The notes beneath the pieces are model-generated. The model was not told the origin of the DNA, did no database searches, and saw only the letters and a program-made list of their open reading frames with translations. From contig NC_060208.1 in assembly GCF_021130785.1 (NCBI RefSeq), forward strand, positions 53,173,501-53,237,500: a DNA stretch of 64,000 bases. Direction: 5' to 3'. This stretch comes from Homalodisca vitripennis. Its lineage: Eukaryota > Arthropoda > Insecta > Hemiptera > Cicadellidae. Positions 22,818-34,520 of this stretch are shown here, one piece after another. Made by a program: the position numbers and the translations under genes. How positions within the stretch are numbered: position 1 is the first letter of the stretch; the number at the start of each line of letters is the position of its first letter.

Positions 22818-25589
22818 GATAACTTTTTAACATTTGTTATATGTACTTAAGAACTAAATATTGAATTTAGAGAATATACTTTATTGTTGAATAGATAAGG
22901 AACAACTGGATTTGTCATCACAAGAAATCACCTTAATGTCTTGGAGATAATATTTTCAATCTGGAAAAAGTCCTTGTGATTTTAATTAAACAGATGCTAA
23001 TAGACAGTTATCTTTATGATACCTCAGTAATTTCAATGAAAACAACTGTTTTGAGTATTAGGGTGGTTTAAACATAGAAGGAATGAGCAGGGCAGATGTA
23101 AAAATCTCCTTAATATCTAAACTTGTACTAGAGGAAACTATATTTCAGATTTTTAAAATTGAGTGACAGACAATATGAGAGAAATTGGTAAACAATCCAT
23201 ATATAGAGTTTGTACAACTTCAAAAAATGACTGTAGACACAAACATAATGACTGTTCACATGTATATCCTGAATGCCCTATTTCACTTTTTTAAGCGTCT
23301 GTTAAATCTTTCTGTTAATTAAAATGCAACAGTATCCAATTTGTATGAAATGGTTGAAAAATGAATGAGTTACGGCTATTTTAGTGGTTATGTGTTCAGG
23401 TTTTCTTGCATGTAGAAAAAGAATGGTCTTACACTTGGTGCAGATTTTTTCTTTTAATTATTGGTCTTTCATCATTCAATAACAGTAAGTAGTTTTTAAT
23501 ACAAATAAAAAAAATTTAAACAACTAAAATAGGTATGACTTTATTCTTCAACCAATTTATACAAAAATAGAATTGTTGATTTGTTAATAAATTTCCAACA
23601 AAACTCTTATTCTTAAAAACCTTTATAAGATCTAAGGTTTTTAAGATATTTGATTTTGAAAACCGTTAACGCTACATCTGCCAGGTGCAGTGTTATTTGA
23701 GAATTTTTAAAACATAAATAAAACCCTGTTCCCCAAATACCATTGTGTTTAGTATTGTTTCTGAGTAGAATAAATCAATACATAATATAATTAAAGTCAC
23801 TTTTGTGCATAAGTAGGTCTGTTTGTGCATAAGTAATTTCTAAGTTACTCGACAGATTTTGGTACGTTTTCACTGTCGGCTTTGTTATGAACTAGGGCAT
23901 ATTTTGTGAGTGCTAAAGGTGTAATGTAAATAAAATGTAACCATTTACAATAGATGTTGATTTTGATATCTTGAATAACACTACCTGAAATAATACTGTA
24001 CACTAAATAGGTTAGCAGACCTCCGCTTGTTATGACAAGAAAACAAACTAACAGATAATGCTGGCGCATCGCTCAGCTGAAAGATGTGAATGGATGACCT
24101 ATGCCAGATAATCGAGATGCTAGACCTATCATATTATTTTTTCAGAAGTTATTCAATAAGAACTGAGTTTAAAAATAAATTTGAGTAGAATTAGCTAGCC
24201 GTTCTGAACAAAAATATTATAATTATTGAAGTTTTTATATCCAACAGTTGTATAATAAAACATTCAGAGTAATAGTTATTACTGTTCATTTTCAAATTAT
24301 TTCAGTCATTAAAGCTTATCCCAGAATTTACTCTAACCAAGAATGTTGAACTCTATTTCAGTTTTCTCTAATGTAAAAATTAGCATATTTGAAATGTTCA
24401 ATATTATTTAATAAAATATACATTTTCTTCTGAAAGCCAGTGTTCATTTAAGCAAATTATACAGGTTTTTATCCCAAATTGTATGCAGTAAGTTAAATTC
24501 GTCCAGTTTGTTTTTAATTATCTGAATATATTAATTTAGAAAAACAACTAGAGTTAATTACTCATTAAACTACTTTCACTAAAACTTAAATCTATGCTAT
24601 CAGTGGAAGTGTCATCTTCTATGGGCTGGTTCCTAATGGGGACGGCTGACCTTTTCCTTCAGGAGTCATCAGTTCTCTACTTCACAGACTGAAATAAACC
24701 TGTCTAAACACCACTGATAGTCTTTAGACAACTATTAGGCTAAGCAATTCCAAAACTGAATATGTCTTTGGGACATACTCTTACACTTACGAACATATAG
24801 ATGGAAATCAGCATTTTTGTACCACTTAGTTCATGCAATTCTCTTTTCCTTTCACTAGACATTTTTAGACCTTTAATCATCCAGGCTTTTATGATGTGTT
24901 CTTTATGTACAGTTCAGGTAGCTCAAAAAGGAAAAATACAAAAGAAAAATTACCAAATCCCATAAATTTCTTAAATTTATCATTAACATTTGCACTTGGA
25001 AATTCAGAGAAAGTTGGTTTCTAAGGCACTGACTCTAAGTTAAAATTGAAACTTTCTACATTAGGTTCAGAAAAACATCGACTAAAACCAAGAGGATCCG
25101 GAGTCAGTAGTCAGGGGTGGAAAATTCTCCAGAATCGATTTTGGGTGGAGCCATTGTCACGGAACCGGAAACAATACTGCTGGACACTTGAGTCTGCTGC
25201 TGGTCATGCACGTCACCAGGAACAGAGTTAAGGCCGAGACCAGCCCCCAAGGATAGCAACCCCAACACCGTCTTATTAATACTAATGCAGATGTTTTTTT
25301 TTCCTGAGGGAAAAGGACGGTTTGTCCCCGCGCTTAGTCCTAAAAGGACCTTAATGCAGAGTTGTTCAGGCTCTGTCCATGATTTTTAAAGTACAGTCTT
25401 TACAGCATAGATATCTTTAATAACTCACAAACTCTTGAGTCGTCAACAAAACTGGATTTCACAATTAATATGTATTACGGCTTTGTTTATGTACCTTTCT
25501 GGATAATTAACGAATTGAGGGAATTTCGGACAGATAACTCAGTTGGTAGAACAGTCTTTGTTGATAACTGATTTCTGTGTTAGTGTTAT
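22818..25589. other. No gene seen
   Basis: AT-rich sequence downstream of the macrodomain-like gene. No supported exon, RNA gene or element end. A somewhat GC-richer patch at 25080-25260 has no readable long frame. Confidence 0.4.
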
Positions 25590-26211
25590 TTAAGTCTTGA
25601 GCCGGAAGATTGTTTGCTCCAGCAACGATAGGACAAATATTGGTCCTTTATTGGTCATGTGATCTACAATGCTATCCATGTTTCTAGCTGCTGCCTCAAC
25701 TGTGGCACCACAACGAACACATGATAAGTTAGGGGAAATCTTCTGTGGTTTTATTTCTTGATACAGGATTTTAAAGTGCTTTAATATGCTTTTTACTTCT
25801 TTAATAATTTTACTGCATTTGTTATGAGGTATTACACATTTCGAATGATTCAAAGTCTTTTGAGAAGAGCCGTCATTAGAATCAAGTTTTGTCAGAGCAG
25901 AAAATCATTTGAAAGAGGCGGTGATAAAACAATCATCACTCATCTCGCCAAGTCGTTTGAGACGATGAAGCATATGATTCCTTATGTTTCTGTGAAATCA
26001 AAGTTCAATCATGTTCTTCGATTCTTTTTGAAGAAACACAAGGTTGTTGAAGCAATTTTATTTTTTTATGAAGGACAAGCATATTCTTATTTGCTGTTTT
26101 AAGTTCTTCTTTCAGTATTTTAATTTCCTAACTTCATTATTTTCGCTGACTTTCCGATTTGTATGTTAGCTTGCTCAGATTGTTTTTCCAAGCTGCAATT
26201 ATTCTTCATTT
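25590..26211 (-). pseudogene. Decayed coiled-coil protein, downstream half (interrupted by retrotransposon)
   Basis: Minus-strand reading gives heptad-rich pieces: NNCSLEKQSEQANIQIGKSA near 26210-26150, then LKEELKTANK, KIKLLQQPCVSS and, after frame changes, IIKEVKSILKHFKILYQEIK. The upstream half of the same kind of sequence, HSQILTRQLEQAKNKLHELK, lies on the other side of the 5.6-kb retrotransposon at 31846-31932. I do not recognise the protein; a retroelement ORF1 or a host coiled-coil relic are both possible. Multiple frame changes mark it as non-functional. Confidence 0.45.
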
Positions 26212-26874
26212 TATGAATTGAATTGAATTTTTTGAATTGAATCATAATTTATTTCCAATTTCAGTACATGAAATAGTATACAAACTAAAACTTAAACTCC
26301 TTAAAACATAAACAAAAAGTAACAATGTAAAAATTAAGCAGTAATTATAAGTTATTTAATAATATACAATTAAGGAATCTATTTATATAACTAGTTGTAC
26401 ATTCGTTAGTAGTAGCAGTTAATTTCTTTTAAGAAGTTGAACTCATTAATAGAAAATATTAGTGACCTAGGAAATAAGCCTACATGGGCCTGTAGAAAGC
26501 CTGTGCGTAGGCTCGAGTTGCTGCCATGAAACCGTGGACGGATTGTAATTTGCTGTCTTTATTCAATATAAATCATGCGAACTACGTGGTGCGCTCGTCG
26601 CGCGCCCACACACACACACACACACACACACTTCATGAAATATTGTTCTAATGTCAATCTTAGCGAATAATATTAAAAGTATTAAAATTTAGGATGGTGT
26701 ATTTCCAGAATCAAGAAGAAACGACAGAGTATTAACTTATATACAGTAGTTGGTTGAGAGGATTAAAGTGAAGCAGTAAAGTTAAATATATAAATTATAC
26801 TACGAGCTACCATGAATCCATTCATAATTGTCGGTAGTGGAGTAACAGGTTAGATAAGGAGGGGGGGAGCAATG

Positions 26875-28899
26875 TTAGAAGTAGTTCCGTCTGTATTCAG
26901 CCGTAATAATTGATTCAGCCTCGTCAATACTGATAAGAGACAACCATTCATTTGAACGTTTTTTACACATAAATAACGATGATGAATCAAAAATGTGGTG
27001 ATCAGGAAAATATCGACAAAGATTTCTAAATAGAAGATGGGGTATGTAGAAAGAGTTAGTTGATGATATGGATTTACTAATTTGCATTGGGACAACAGCA
27101 ATATTCCGTGCATATCGAGTATTATGAGAGTGTGAAGTTGTTGAAAAGATTGTTGTAAAGTTGTTATAAATATGGATGAGGATTGTTTTTATGAAAATTT
27201 TATGGATTGACAGAATAGCGGTTTCTTTGTATAAGGTATCAGTATGATATCTCCTACATTTTTTATACCCGGCCTTTAAAATTGCGTTCTGAACTACCTG
27301 CAGTGGCTGCAGAAGTGTTTTGTACGCTCCGCCCCAGGCTATTATTCCGAATGAAAACAATGACTGGGCGTAGGCAAAATAGGCAAGTTTAATTTCCTTT
27401 TCATTTAAAATTTCCCTTAATTGTTTGAATGCAAATATGTATTTCCTTGTTCTTCTCTTCACATATTCAATATGACAAGACCATTTCAAACGCTTATCAA
27501 AGATAACGCCCAGATATTTGTAAGACGAGACATTTTCAATACTTTCACAAGAGCAAAATACATTATTATAACTGCCACAACTGTGAACAACCAGTCCGTC
27601 CAGGGAATAGTCTGTAGACTCCCTGAGAGAAATGGGCATAAATTTAGTTTTCGAGGTGTTTAGTGAAAGAACATTTTGATCAAACCAATTCTTTAGGACC
27701 ATAAGGTCATATAGTGCTTTTGAACGAGCATCAACCCAATCGTTGCCCTTAATTAAAATAAGGCTATCATCGGCAAATAAAACAAGTTTGCCGTTCAGAT
27801 TTAATTTAGAAATATTGTTTATGTAAATCAAAAACAGAATTGGGCCCAACGTACTCCCCTGGACCACTCCGTAATCCACAGGAAGCGCATCACTCTCAGT
27901 CCCACAGATAGACACGGTCTGTAGCCTATCCGTGAGGTAGCTTGTGAACCAAGAAAGAGCATTACCATTTACTCCAATATACTCTAATTTTAGAATCAAC
28001 TTATTTCTATCGATGCTATCAAACGCTTTTCTTAGATCAAGAAATATTAGAATAACACGTAAGTTGTTGGATATTGCGTCATTAATTTGCCTATTGACAT
28101 CGAACAGAGCATCAGAAATGTTCCTGTCCTCTCTGAACCCATACTGGCAGTCACACAGGATTTGATTATTATAAAGATAATTTACAAGTTGTTCTTTAAC
28201 CACTCGTTCAAGAATCTTAGAGAATACACTCAAAAGGCTAATTGGACGGAAATTATTTTTTTCTAAAAAGCTCTCACCTTTATGCAAAGGAATTACTTTT
28301 GCAATTTTAAAAATATCTGGAAAAATCCCAGAAGAAAGACTTAGATTAATTAATTGCAGAAGAGGTTTCGAAAATACATGAATGTTATCTCTTAACGTAG
28401 TGGCCGAGATACCGTCACGTCCAGGGGCAGATCCCCCGCGCAGTCCAGTCACATGTCGTATTACATCGAATTCAGTTATAGTGTGTAATGTAAACACGGT
28501 ATCCAGCCTGTAGTCCGCATCACTCAAAACCGGGTCCCTACTTAAATGAATGGCACTAGCTAAGCTATGTCCCACCGCGGAGAAAAATATGTTAAAATCA
28601 TCTGCTACTTGTTTACACATACTATGAGTTATATAAGGGGTATCTGGAAAAATATTTTGGATAGGAAATGGATCTTTCTTTTTTACGTTACCTGCAAGTT
28701 CGTTTATAATAGTCCAGAACATTTTTGGGTTATTTTGAGAATTGTTAAGTTTTGATCTGTAATATTGTTTTTTATACTTTTTAAGAGACTTACTTAAATT
28801 TTGTCTGAGCGTGCGGAAAACTTGATAAAGATCGTTATTGAAACGTTGTTTTTTAAATTTTTTGCTTATTTTGTCTCTGATTCGAATTAATTTTATCAA
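26875..28899 (-). CDS. Reverse transcriptase of CR1/L2-like retrotransposon (ORF2, 3' part)
   Basis: A 674-codon open frame. Motifs occur in standard reverse-transcriptase order: GGSAPGRDGISATTL, NNFRPISLLSVFSKILERV, QYGFREDRNISDAL, FLDLRKAFDSIDR, VVQGSTLGPILFLIYINNI, the catalytic LVLFADDSLIL box, and in the thumb region YKYLGVIFDKRLKWSCHIEY and SLFSFGIIAWGGAY. It would copy the element's RNA at a nicked chromosomal target. The frame shown starts at an internal ATG: the ORF really continues upstream into the endonuclease, but a run of about 14 A residues (minus strand, 28920-28933) shifts the frame. The reading frame itself is intact from there to its stop. Confidence 0.9.
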   Translation of the reverse strand: MIKLIRIRDKISKKFKKQRFNNDLYQVFRTLRQNLSKSLKKYKKQYYRSKLNNSQNNPKMFWTIINELAGNVKKKDPFPIQNIFPDTPYITHSMCKQVADDFNIFFSAVGHSLASAIHLSRDPVLSDADYRLDTVFTLHTITEFDVIRHVTGLRGGSAPGRDGISATTLRDNIHVFSKPLLQLINLSLSSGIFPDIFKIAKVIPLHKGESFLEKNNFRPISLLSVFSKILERVVKEQLVNYLYNNQILCDCQYGFREDRNISDALFDVNRQINDAISNNLRVILIFLDLRKAFDSIDRNKLILKLEYIGVNGNALSWFTSYLTDRLQTVSICGTESDALPVDYGVVQGSTLGPILFLIYINNISKLNLNGKLVLFADDSLILIKGNDWVDARSKALYDLMVLKNWFDQNVLSLNTSKTKFMPISLRESTDYSLDGLVVHSCGSYNNVFCSCESIENVSSYKYLGVIFDKRLKWSCHIEYVKRRTRKYIFAFKQLREILNEKEIKLAYFAYAQSLFSFGIIAWGGAYKTLLQPLQVVQNAILKAGYKKCRRYHTDTLYKETAILSIHKIFIKTILIHIYNNFTTIFSTTSHSHNTRYARNIAVVPMQISKSISSTNSFYIPHLLFRNLCRYFPDHHIFDSSSLFMCKKRSNEWLSLISIDEAESIITAEYRRNYF

Positions 28900-28919
28900 A
28901 TCAGGTGAAATCCATGGTT

Positions 28920-29893
28920 TTAATTTTTTTTTTTTTTGCGGGTGGAATGCCTTATTAGTGGTTTGGAAGAGGCTTTAATAAGACAGGAAATTGTTCTTGC
29001 AAATTGCTCTGCACATGGTGCGATATCCTGGCAACTCATGACAGGTTCCCAGTTTAAGTGAGCGAGGTTACGGCTGAGTAAATGCATGTCCGTGTAGTAC
29101 TGTGTAGTGGAGTCGCCAGCGAGGTTGTCAGCATGAGGTACAGTGGCAGTGGCAGTGGCAGTGATAGTCAGGCCAGTACTGTAGTGGTCGCTCACGCCAG
29201 TCTGGAGCACAGCTGATTGTACTTTGTTCATGTCATAGTAACGTATAAAAATGTGATCCAGACATGACGAGCAGTTATTAGTCACTCTTGTTGGTTTATC
29301 AATGCACTGAACAAATCCTGAACCCAGTAAAATATTTAAATATCTATCGCTCGTTGCAGTACTTTTAAGTAAGTCAATATTTATGTCACCCAATATTATT
29401 CCCATCTTTTTCTTATCTAAATGATTACAAAACGTTTCCAACTCAGATAAAAACAAGTTTAAATCACTGTCAAATGTACGATAAAGTGCAAGTATGTAAA
29501 AGTGTTTATTGTAGTAATTAAATTCCATATAAATACCGTAAACGTCACAGAGTGTTATTTGTGAAGCAGTGGCTAGTAAACAATAACACCGTCATTTCTG
29601 TTACGTTGCTTGTCCGTCAGTACAATGTCAAACCCCTCCAATGCCTCCCCCTCCCTCAACCAACATTCGGTCAATACAATTATATCTAAGCTTGGCATAT
29701 CATTTAGGTAAACTAGAAGTTCGTTAAAATTTTTATAGTAGCTCCTAATATTGCAATGAAATATTTTTAAACAATCATTGCTCTCCTGACCTAGAAAAAA
29801 ATTTGACAAATGTTGAGTACCAGAAATTTTTAAGCACTTGTGAAAGTTAAAAGAGCCGTCATCGTCCCTATTCGTGAGCAGGACCCCCGACAC
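28920..29893 (-). pseudogene. Endonuclease domain of the same ORF2, frameshifted
   Basis: Two frames together cover an apurinic-type (EEP) endonuclease: 29893-29573 gives LKIFHCNIRSYYKNFNELL, then DIIVLTECWL, and 29528-28920 gives MGIILGDINIDLL, RVTNNCSSCLDHIFIR and QTGVSDHYSTG. These match the conserved endonuclease steps (N-terminal N.RS, TE.WL, GD.NID, SDH). One frame change lies near 29575-29600 and a second at the poly-A run before the reverse transcriptase. The upstream frame follows a stop and has no ATG, so the start of ORF2 is lost or unrecognised. Confidence 0.8.
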
Positions 29894-29899
29894 AGACTA

Positions 29900-30755
29900 C
29901 CCCCCAGCTGAGGACTCATCATCCTTTACAGTTAAATATAACCATGGAATAAAGAAACGAAATAATCATCAATACATTTAAAAAGACAGGTTTTCTATAA
30001 CACTAGTACTTGAATATAATATATCTAATATTAGTCTATATACTATTATGGTTATAATTATAGCATTGTATGGTTTAGCTATAGTACATAAATATAGATT
30101 TAATTGGACTAAGAACTTGAGTGTTTTACATATGATATTTAAAAAAAAAAAACAAATATACCCTTAGGTATACACTAATTAAAGCTGTAGATAAAATTAT
30201 TAAAGGATATTAAAAAATAGTCACAATGGTACTAGTATTACTTATTAAATAAAATAGGATGAAATGCCAACAAAATATACATATAAACATTCATGAATTA
30301 TTAATAACTTAATTATGATTTTTGTTTGAGATTATTTAATTTGAAGGATGAAATTAATTGAAATTAAAAAAATTCTATTTATATGCCATTTACTCAAATA
30401 TTTTAACCCTAAACGAGTACGATTGATATAAATTAATAAAACTATGGATTTGCCAATATAAACTGAAACATGGACACAAGATAAATGAACACATGGTTAA
30501 AAAGACTGACAATAAACTATTTATACTATGCTATTGATGAAAGAATAATAACACAAAATGTACTCTTATTTATACAGATATGTATTCTTATCAAAAATAA
30601 ATCGATTAATTCTTGTAAAAAAAAAATAATAAAATCTTTCTTTAAGCTAAAAGAAACAAATAGAATAAAAATTGTGTTTACCAGATATTTAAATTAACAA
30701 TAACTAAAATACAATAACATAACTAAAATGTGTACCTTGTGCGGAATAGAGTTTT
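29900..30755. other. AT-rich spacer between ORF1 and ORF2 of the retrotransposon
   Basis: About 860 bp of very AT-rich sequence with no recognisable coding remains. It is longer than expected between the two ORFs of such elements, so it may contain a further insertion; no ends were identified. Confidence 0.4.
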
Positions 30756-31688
30756 TTACTGGTCAAACTTGTCGAGATCAGAGAGAGAAGTAATTCTTTC
30801 AGTCTCAGCACCCTCCGACACCTTGACGAGAATCTTTCCGTTGAAGAACCCCGCGAAACTGATCTTCTCTCGCTGGAGTCTCCGTGCTCGCCCGAGAATC
30901 GCCTTGTTGTGGGGGGTTAGGTGCTCATTAATAAACACCGGACTGTTGATCAGCGCTGGGTCGACATCAGAGGCGTTGATGTTCTTCCTCCCTCTTGCAG
31001 CCGTCAACCATTCTTCTCTCACCTTCCTGGAGATAAACTGCGCAATTTTTGGCGGATGGACGTGCTTTTTGGAGAAGAGACGCAGCCTGTGAGCGATAGA
31101 GAAATCCTCTTTCCTGAAGGGGACATTGATGGTGCGAGCGACTTTTTGGAGACAGAAGTATATATCCTCTCCATGTGTACTTGGCAGTCCGACAATCTCG
31201 ATGTTGGCCGAGCGCGAATGCTGCTCGATGTCTTGCAGCTGATTGTTTAGATTACGCACCTCTTCATTTAGCTTGGTGTTTATTTGTTCTAAGTCACTGC
31301 AGCGGGCTTCCAACTTCTGCTGAGAATTTTGCAGCTCGAACACCCTGGACTGCAAGTTTTTCACCTCTGCCGACAAGCAATTGACAGATTCTAAAACCGT
31401 GTTGATTTTTTCGTCTGTGTTCTTGTTGATGTCTTTTTTGAAAGATTGAAGAAGTTCTGCAATGAATTTTTTCATATTGTTATCCTCGTTGCTACAAACT
31501 GATGAAACCGATGCAGTTTCCTCCACACATTTGTCACACTTCCAGGACCTATGCTTGCCCTTCGTAAAATTTTGCGTCGAACCGGCACGTGAGCACGCGG
31601 GGTGAAAGCAGCGTTTACACTCAACACACTTTGCCACGACATCAGAAGCAACGAAATTTGTATCGCACTTTTCACACTTTTCTGACAT
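30756..31688 (-). CDS. ORF1 protein of CR1/L2-like retrotransposon (PHD finger + coiled coil)
   Basis: A 310-codon intact frame from ATG to stop. Residues 4-56 hold CEKC, CVECKRCFHPAC and WKCDKC, the Cys/His spacing of a PHD-type zinc finger. Residues about 70-160 are a coiled coil with leucine heptads (for example LNEEVRNLNNQLQDIEQHSR). The region after NIEIVGLPSTHGED resembles the RNA-binding part of ORF1 proteins of LINE elements. It would coat the element RNA and help target integration. It lies upstream of the endonuclease and reverse transcriptase in the same orientation. Confidence 0.85.
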   Translation of the reverse strand: MSEKCEKCDTNFVASDVVAKCVECKRCFHPACSRAGSTQNFTKGKHRSWKCDKCVEETASVSSVCSNEDNNMKKFIAELLQSFKKDINKNTDEKINTVLESVNCLSAEVKNLQSRVFELQNSQQKLEARCSDLEQINTKLNEEVRNLNNQLQDIEQHSRSANIEIVGLPSTHGEDIYFCLQKVARTINVPFRKEDFSIAHRLRLFSKKHVHPPKIAQFISRKVREEWLTAARGRKNINASDVDPALINSPVFINEHLTPHNKAILGRARRLQREKISFAGFFNGKILVKVSEGAETERITSLSDLDKFDQ

Positions 31689-31845
31689 TTTAAAATAATA
31701 AATATAATAAACGACTCAAATAAAATAACACTAGAACGGCAGGTAATAACCTCAGCTGGACAGGTAGAATCTTGCAATCAGATAAGGCTGGACGTCGAAG
31801 ATAAGAGGTCCGGACTCATCGGCGATCTGATAACAACTGACCATA

Positions 31846-31932
31846 TGAGAAACATACTTTGTTTTAGTTCATGCAACTTATTTTTGGCCTGCTCCAACTG
31901 CCTTGTTAATATTTGAGAATGATCAACAAGAC
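31846..31932 (-). pseudogene. Decayed coiled-coil protein, upstream half
   Basis: Minus-strand reading HSQILTRQLEQAKNKLHELK continues the coiled-coil relic at 25590-26211 across the retrotransposon insertion. Too short and broken to name. Confidence 0.4.
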
Positions 31933-31934
31933 AA

Positions 31935-32990
31935 GACTATTGGTGCACTAATTGGGTATTTTATTAATTCATCGTTTTATTTCATGTGATAATCTTCCAT
32001 TTGAGATAATGTGTCTGTCATTTTAGGACACAAAAAGACGAAAGTGGTGGTAGCATAAGACTTGAGTGACTCGAATTTGGGTTACAATCTGAGGTATTAT
32101 GCAAAATGAGTGACGTGAGAGATGAATACCAGTATGTTAATTATTAACAAATGCTACCTTCACCCTCTGTGCATAAGTTTTCAGCGAAGCATTGCAAGTA
32201 GGTCCCAGGCATCGCCAAGAGATTTCTCCATCTGACATAGTCCTAGATTCTCTGTATTTATGATCATCAAAGATCAAACATGGTTTACTCTTTTTTTTTC
32301 AATAATAAAATTAATTTTTTATAGTTACACTAAAATTATAGGATGCAGAAAGACACAGAAAAAATATAAATATTATATAGCTTAGGTTAGAAAGCTAATT
32401 ATTAATTAGCCGACATCTTTTCTCTTGATTATATATATATATATATATATACTACTTATTTAGAGACCTGGTTATGGTCTCTAAGACATATAAACCGAAC
32501 ACTGTCATGATAACCAATTCTGAAAATAAATTCTTAATGGATTCCTTTTCACGTAGATTCATAATTATACATTGCAACTCCAAAATATATAAATGGCCAA
32601 AATAAATAAATGTTATTATTTCTGGAGAACAGAGTATGACCATTGACCTGTGTGCATTCAAGCCTGCGGATATCTTCTCAAGGAAAGTATGGATGTGCTT
32701 ATCCCTCAATACATTTATCATTCAACACCAAGCATAAAAGTGTTTTCTAATTGTTCAATTTTATGGTTATTTACTTTTAAGTAAATTTGTAATTTACTTT
32801 GATTGTCTAGTATAAAAAGAAATAAAATTAACTCTTTAGAAGTTAAGCAGATAATTTTAATATTAAAATAGCTTAAAATGTTAAGAATATTGTTTTGTTT
32901 AATTTTTTTTAATATTTGCATGTGTATATGTGCATGAATCATCAGTATTTAGACAAAGTTTATTGTTTTTATGTAGTGTGTGTGTAGTGT
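31935..32990. other. No gene seen
   Basis: AT-rich, with a short AT microsatellite near 32430-32452. No recognisable coding content. Confidence 0.4.
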
Positions 32991-32999
32991 CAACCCTTT

Positions 33000-33210
33000 C
33001 AGATAGCAAAGAAACTAATAATTTACCCTTGCGGTACTCCATAATTAACAGTTATTCTAATAATTTAACACGGAACACTCAATCAAAAGCTTGAAGATAC
33101 TACTATCATTATCACCCCTATTTATTACATCAACAAGATCAATGCCTGCTGTAGAAACTGAACTACTAGCTCTAAATCCTTATTGTTTACTGTCAAACAT
33201 TTGTTACTTT
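33000..33210 (-). pseudogene. Small reverse-transcriptase relic
   Basis: Minus-strand reading gives GFRASSSVSTAGIDLVDVIN and then ITVNYGVPQG, recognisable as the GFR and GVPQG boxes of a non-LTR reverse transcriptase, with the intervening catalytic region degraded. Because these early motifs lie downstream of the C-terminal piece at 33311-33703, it comes from a separate insertion. Confidence 0.5.
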
Positions 33211-33310
33211 ATAAATCAATCAAATCTTTATTTACATTCGTAAAGAATATAAATGGCTCAAATTTGTTATGTACAGAGTACCAGTTTTGTTACTGAAGTG
33301 TCGCTGTTTA

Positions 33311-34520
33311 TCAGGAATTATCAGTCCCTTTATCACTTTGATTTCTATAAATACCTTTAAGGTTTACATAGGTTCCTTGAGAAGCCATTTCTTCAACTCT
33401 TTTTGCAGTCTTTTCCAGTGAGGTTTGGGATGTTGGTTGTGAGGAGGTTTCGTAGTTTTCGTCCGGCATGAAGTCTATTTTCAGACAGTATGGTTCGGTG
33501 TTTTGGGAGGATATAACATTAATCATGTCCAGTATATTATAATGGTGGATGTTTCTTCCTCGAAGGGGGGACAGTTTGTCCACGTACAAAATAACTTCCT
33601 GATTGTAGAAGGCCATTATTTCCAAAGATTTCGATGATTGGTGGCATGATTGTGGGTGGAGATCTGCTAGGGTTCTAATTGCTTTTCTGGATGTCAAGGA
33701 CAAGTTAGATGCTGAAATTACTCACCATGCAGGTAGATTGTATTTTATGTGATTCTACAAGATCATTGTAAACAGTTTTAGTTGCTTTTACTCCACTGAT
33801 CTATCTTATTCACCACACTGCATAGACACCAGTGCTGATTTTTTTACAGACATCAGTATGTGTGTTCCATGACAAGTCCTTGTCTATTGTTAGCCCCAAG
33901 AATTTTGTTTGATTTTCTAATAGGGTATCTAGTTTTCCTGGGAATTCATCTTTTTTTTTCTAAAATGTACATGGGTTGTTTTTTTTCCCAGGACTATATC
34001 AGCATCTTCTTGTAGGCCAAGTGCTGAGCTGTTTTTACTAGCAAGGCTGTGTCATCTGCATACATTACTGGAGTATTTTAAATTATTTCAGTTGTCTCCA
34101 AATAGCTTTCATATCATGAGAATTTGTTCATTTTTGGTTCCTTTATTCATTCTTAACTTGCACAATTGTGTGCTATGGTTAGAAATTCCAATCTGTATTC
34201 TTTTTAAATTTAGCATTTTTGGATGTTGATTTAAAAAAACTCAATCAATATACAGTACCCTTTCAAATAAATTAGGAATTATTGATTAAGATCTGTAATT
34301 AGATCTAATTCTCCTTTCTTCAAAACAGTTTTAATCTTAGAAACTTTTATTTTATCAAGAAACATACCTGAAATAATAGAATTCATCACATGTGTCAATC
34401 ACTTAATAAGGTAACTTAAAGATTGCTTAATAACAGGCATCGGAATTTCATCATATCCAGCTGAGTATTTATTAGAAAATTATGTGATTTTCTTCAACTC
34501 TTCTTTGCCCTCAGGTTTCG
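33311..34520 (-). pseudogene. Decayed non-LTR reverse transcriptase
   Basis: On the minus strand, in order: SAGYDEIP near 34441-34466, a catalytic box MYADDTALLVKTAQH at 34021-34065, and at 33703-33311 a C-terminal frame with SRKAIRTLADLHPQSC and KSLEIMAFYNQEVILYVDKL. These are the usual landmarks of jockey/CR1-type enzymes. Stops and frame changes separate them, so this is a dead copy. Confidence 0.65.

Larger units (their letters stand above)
26212..31840 (-). mobile_element. Near full-length CR1/L2-like non-LTR retrotransposon
   Basis: Transcribed on the minus strand: a short 5' UTR (about 31689-31840), ORF1 with PHD finger and coiled coil, an AT-rich spacer, endonuclease, reverse transcriptase, then a 3' UTR with a (GT)n tract at 26607-26631, an AATAAA-containing stretch and a terminal run of ATTCAATTC-type short repeats (26212-26250). 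Such a repeated tail instead of poly(A), and an ORF1 with a PHD finger, are typical of CR1/L2 relatives. Two frame breaks in ORF2 suggest it is recently dead. No target duplication could be defined, so both borders are approximate. Confidence 0.8.
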
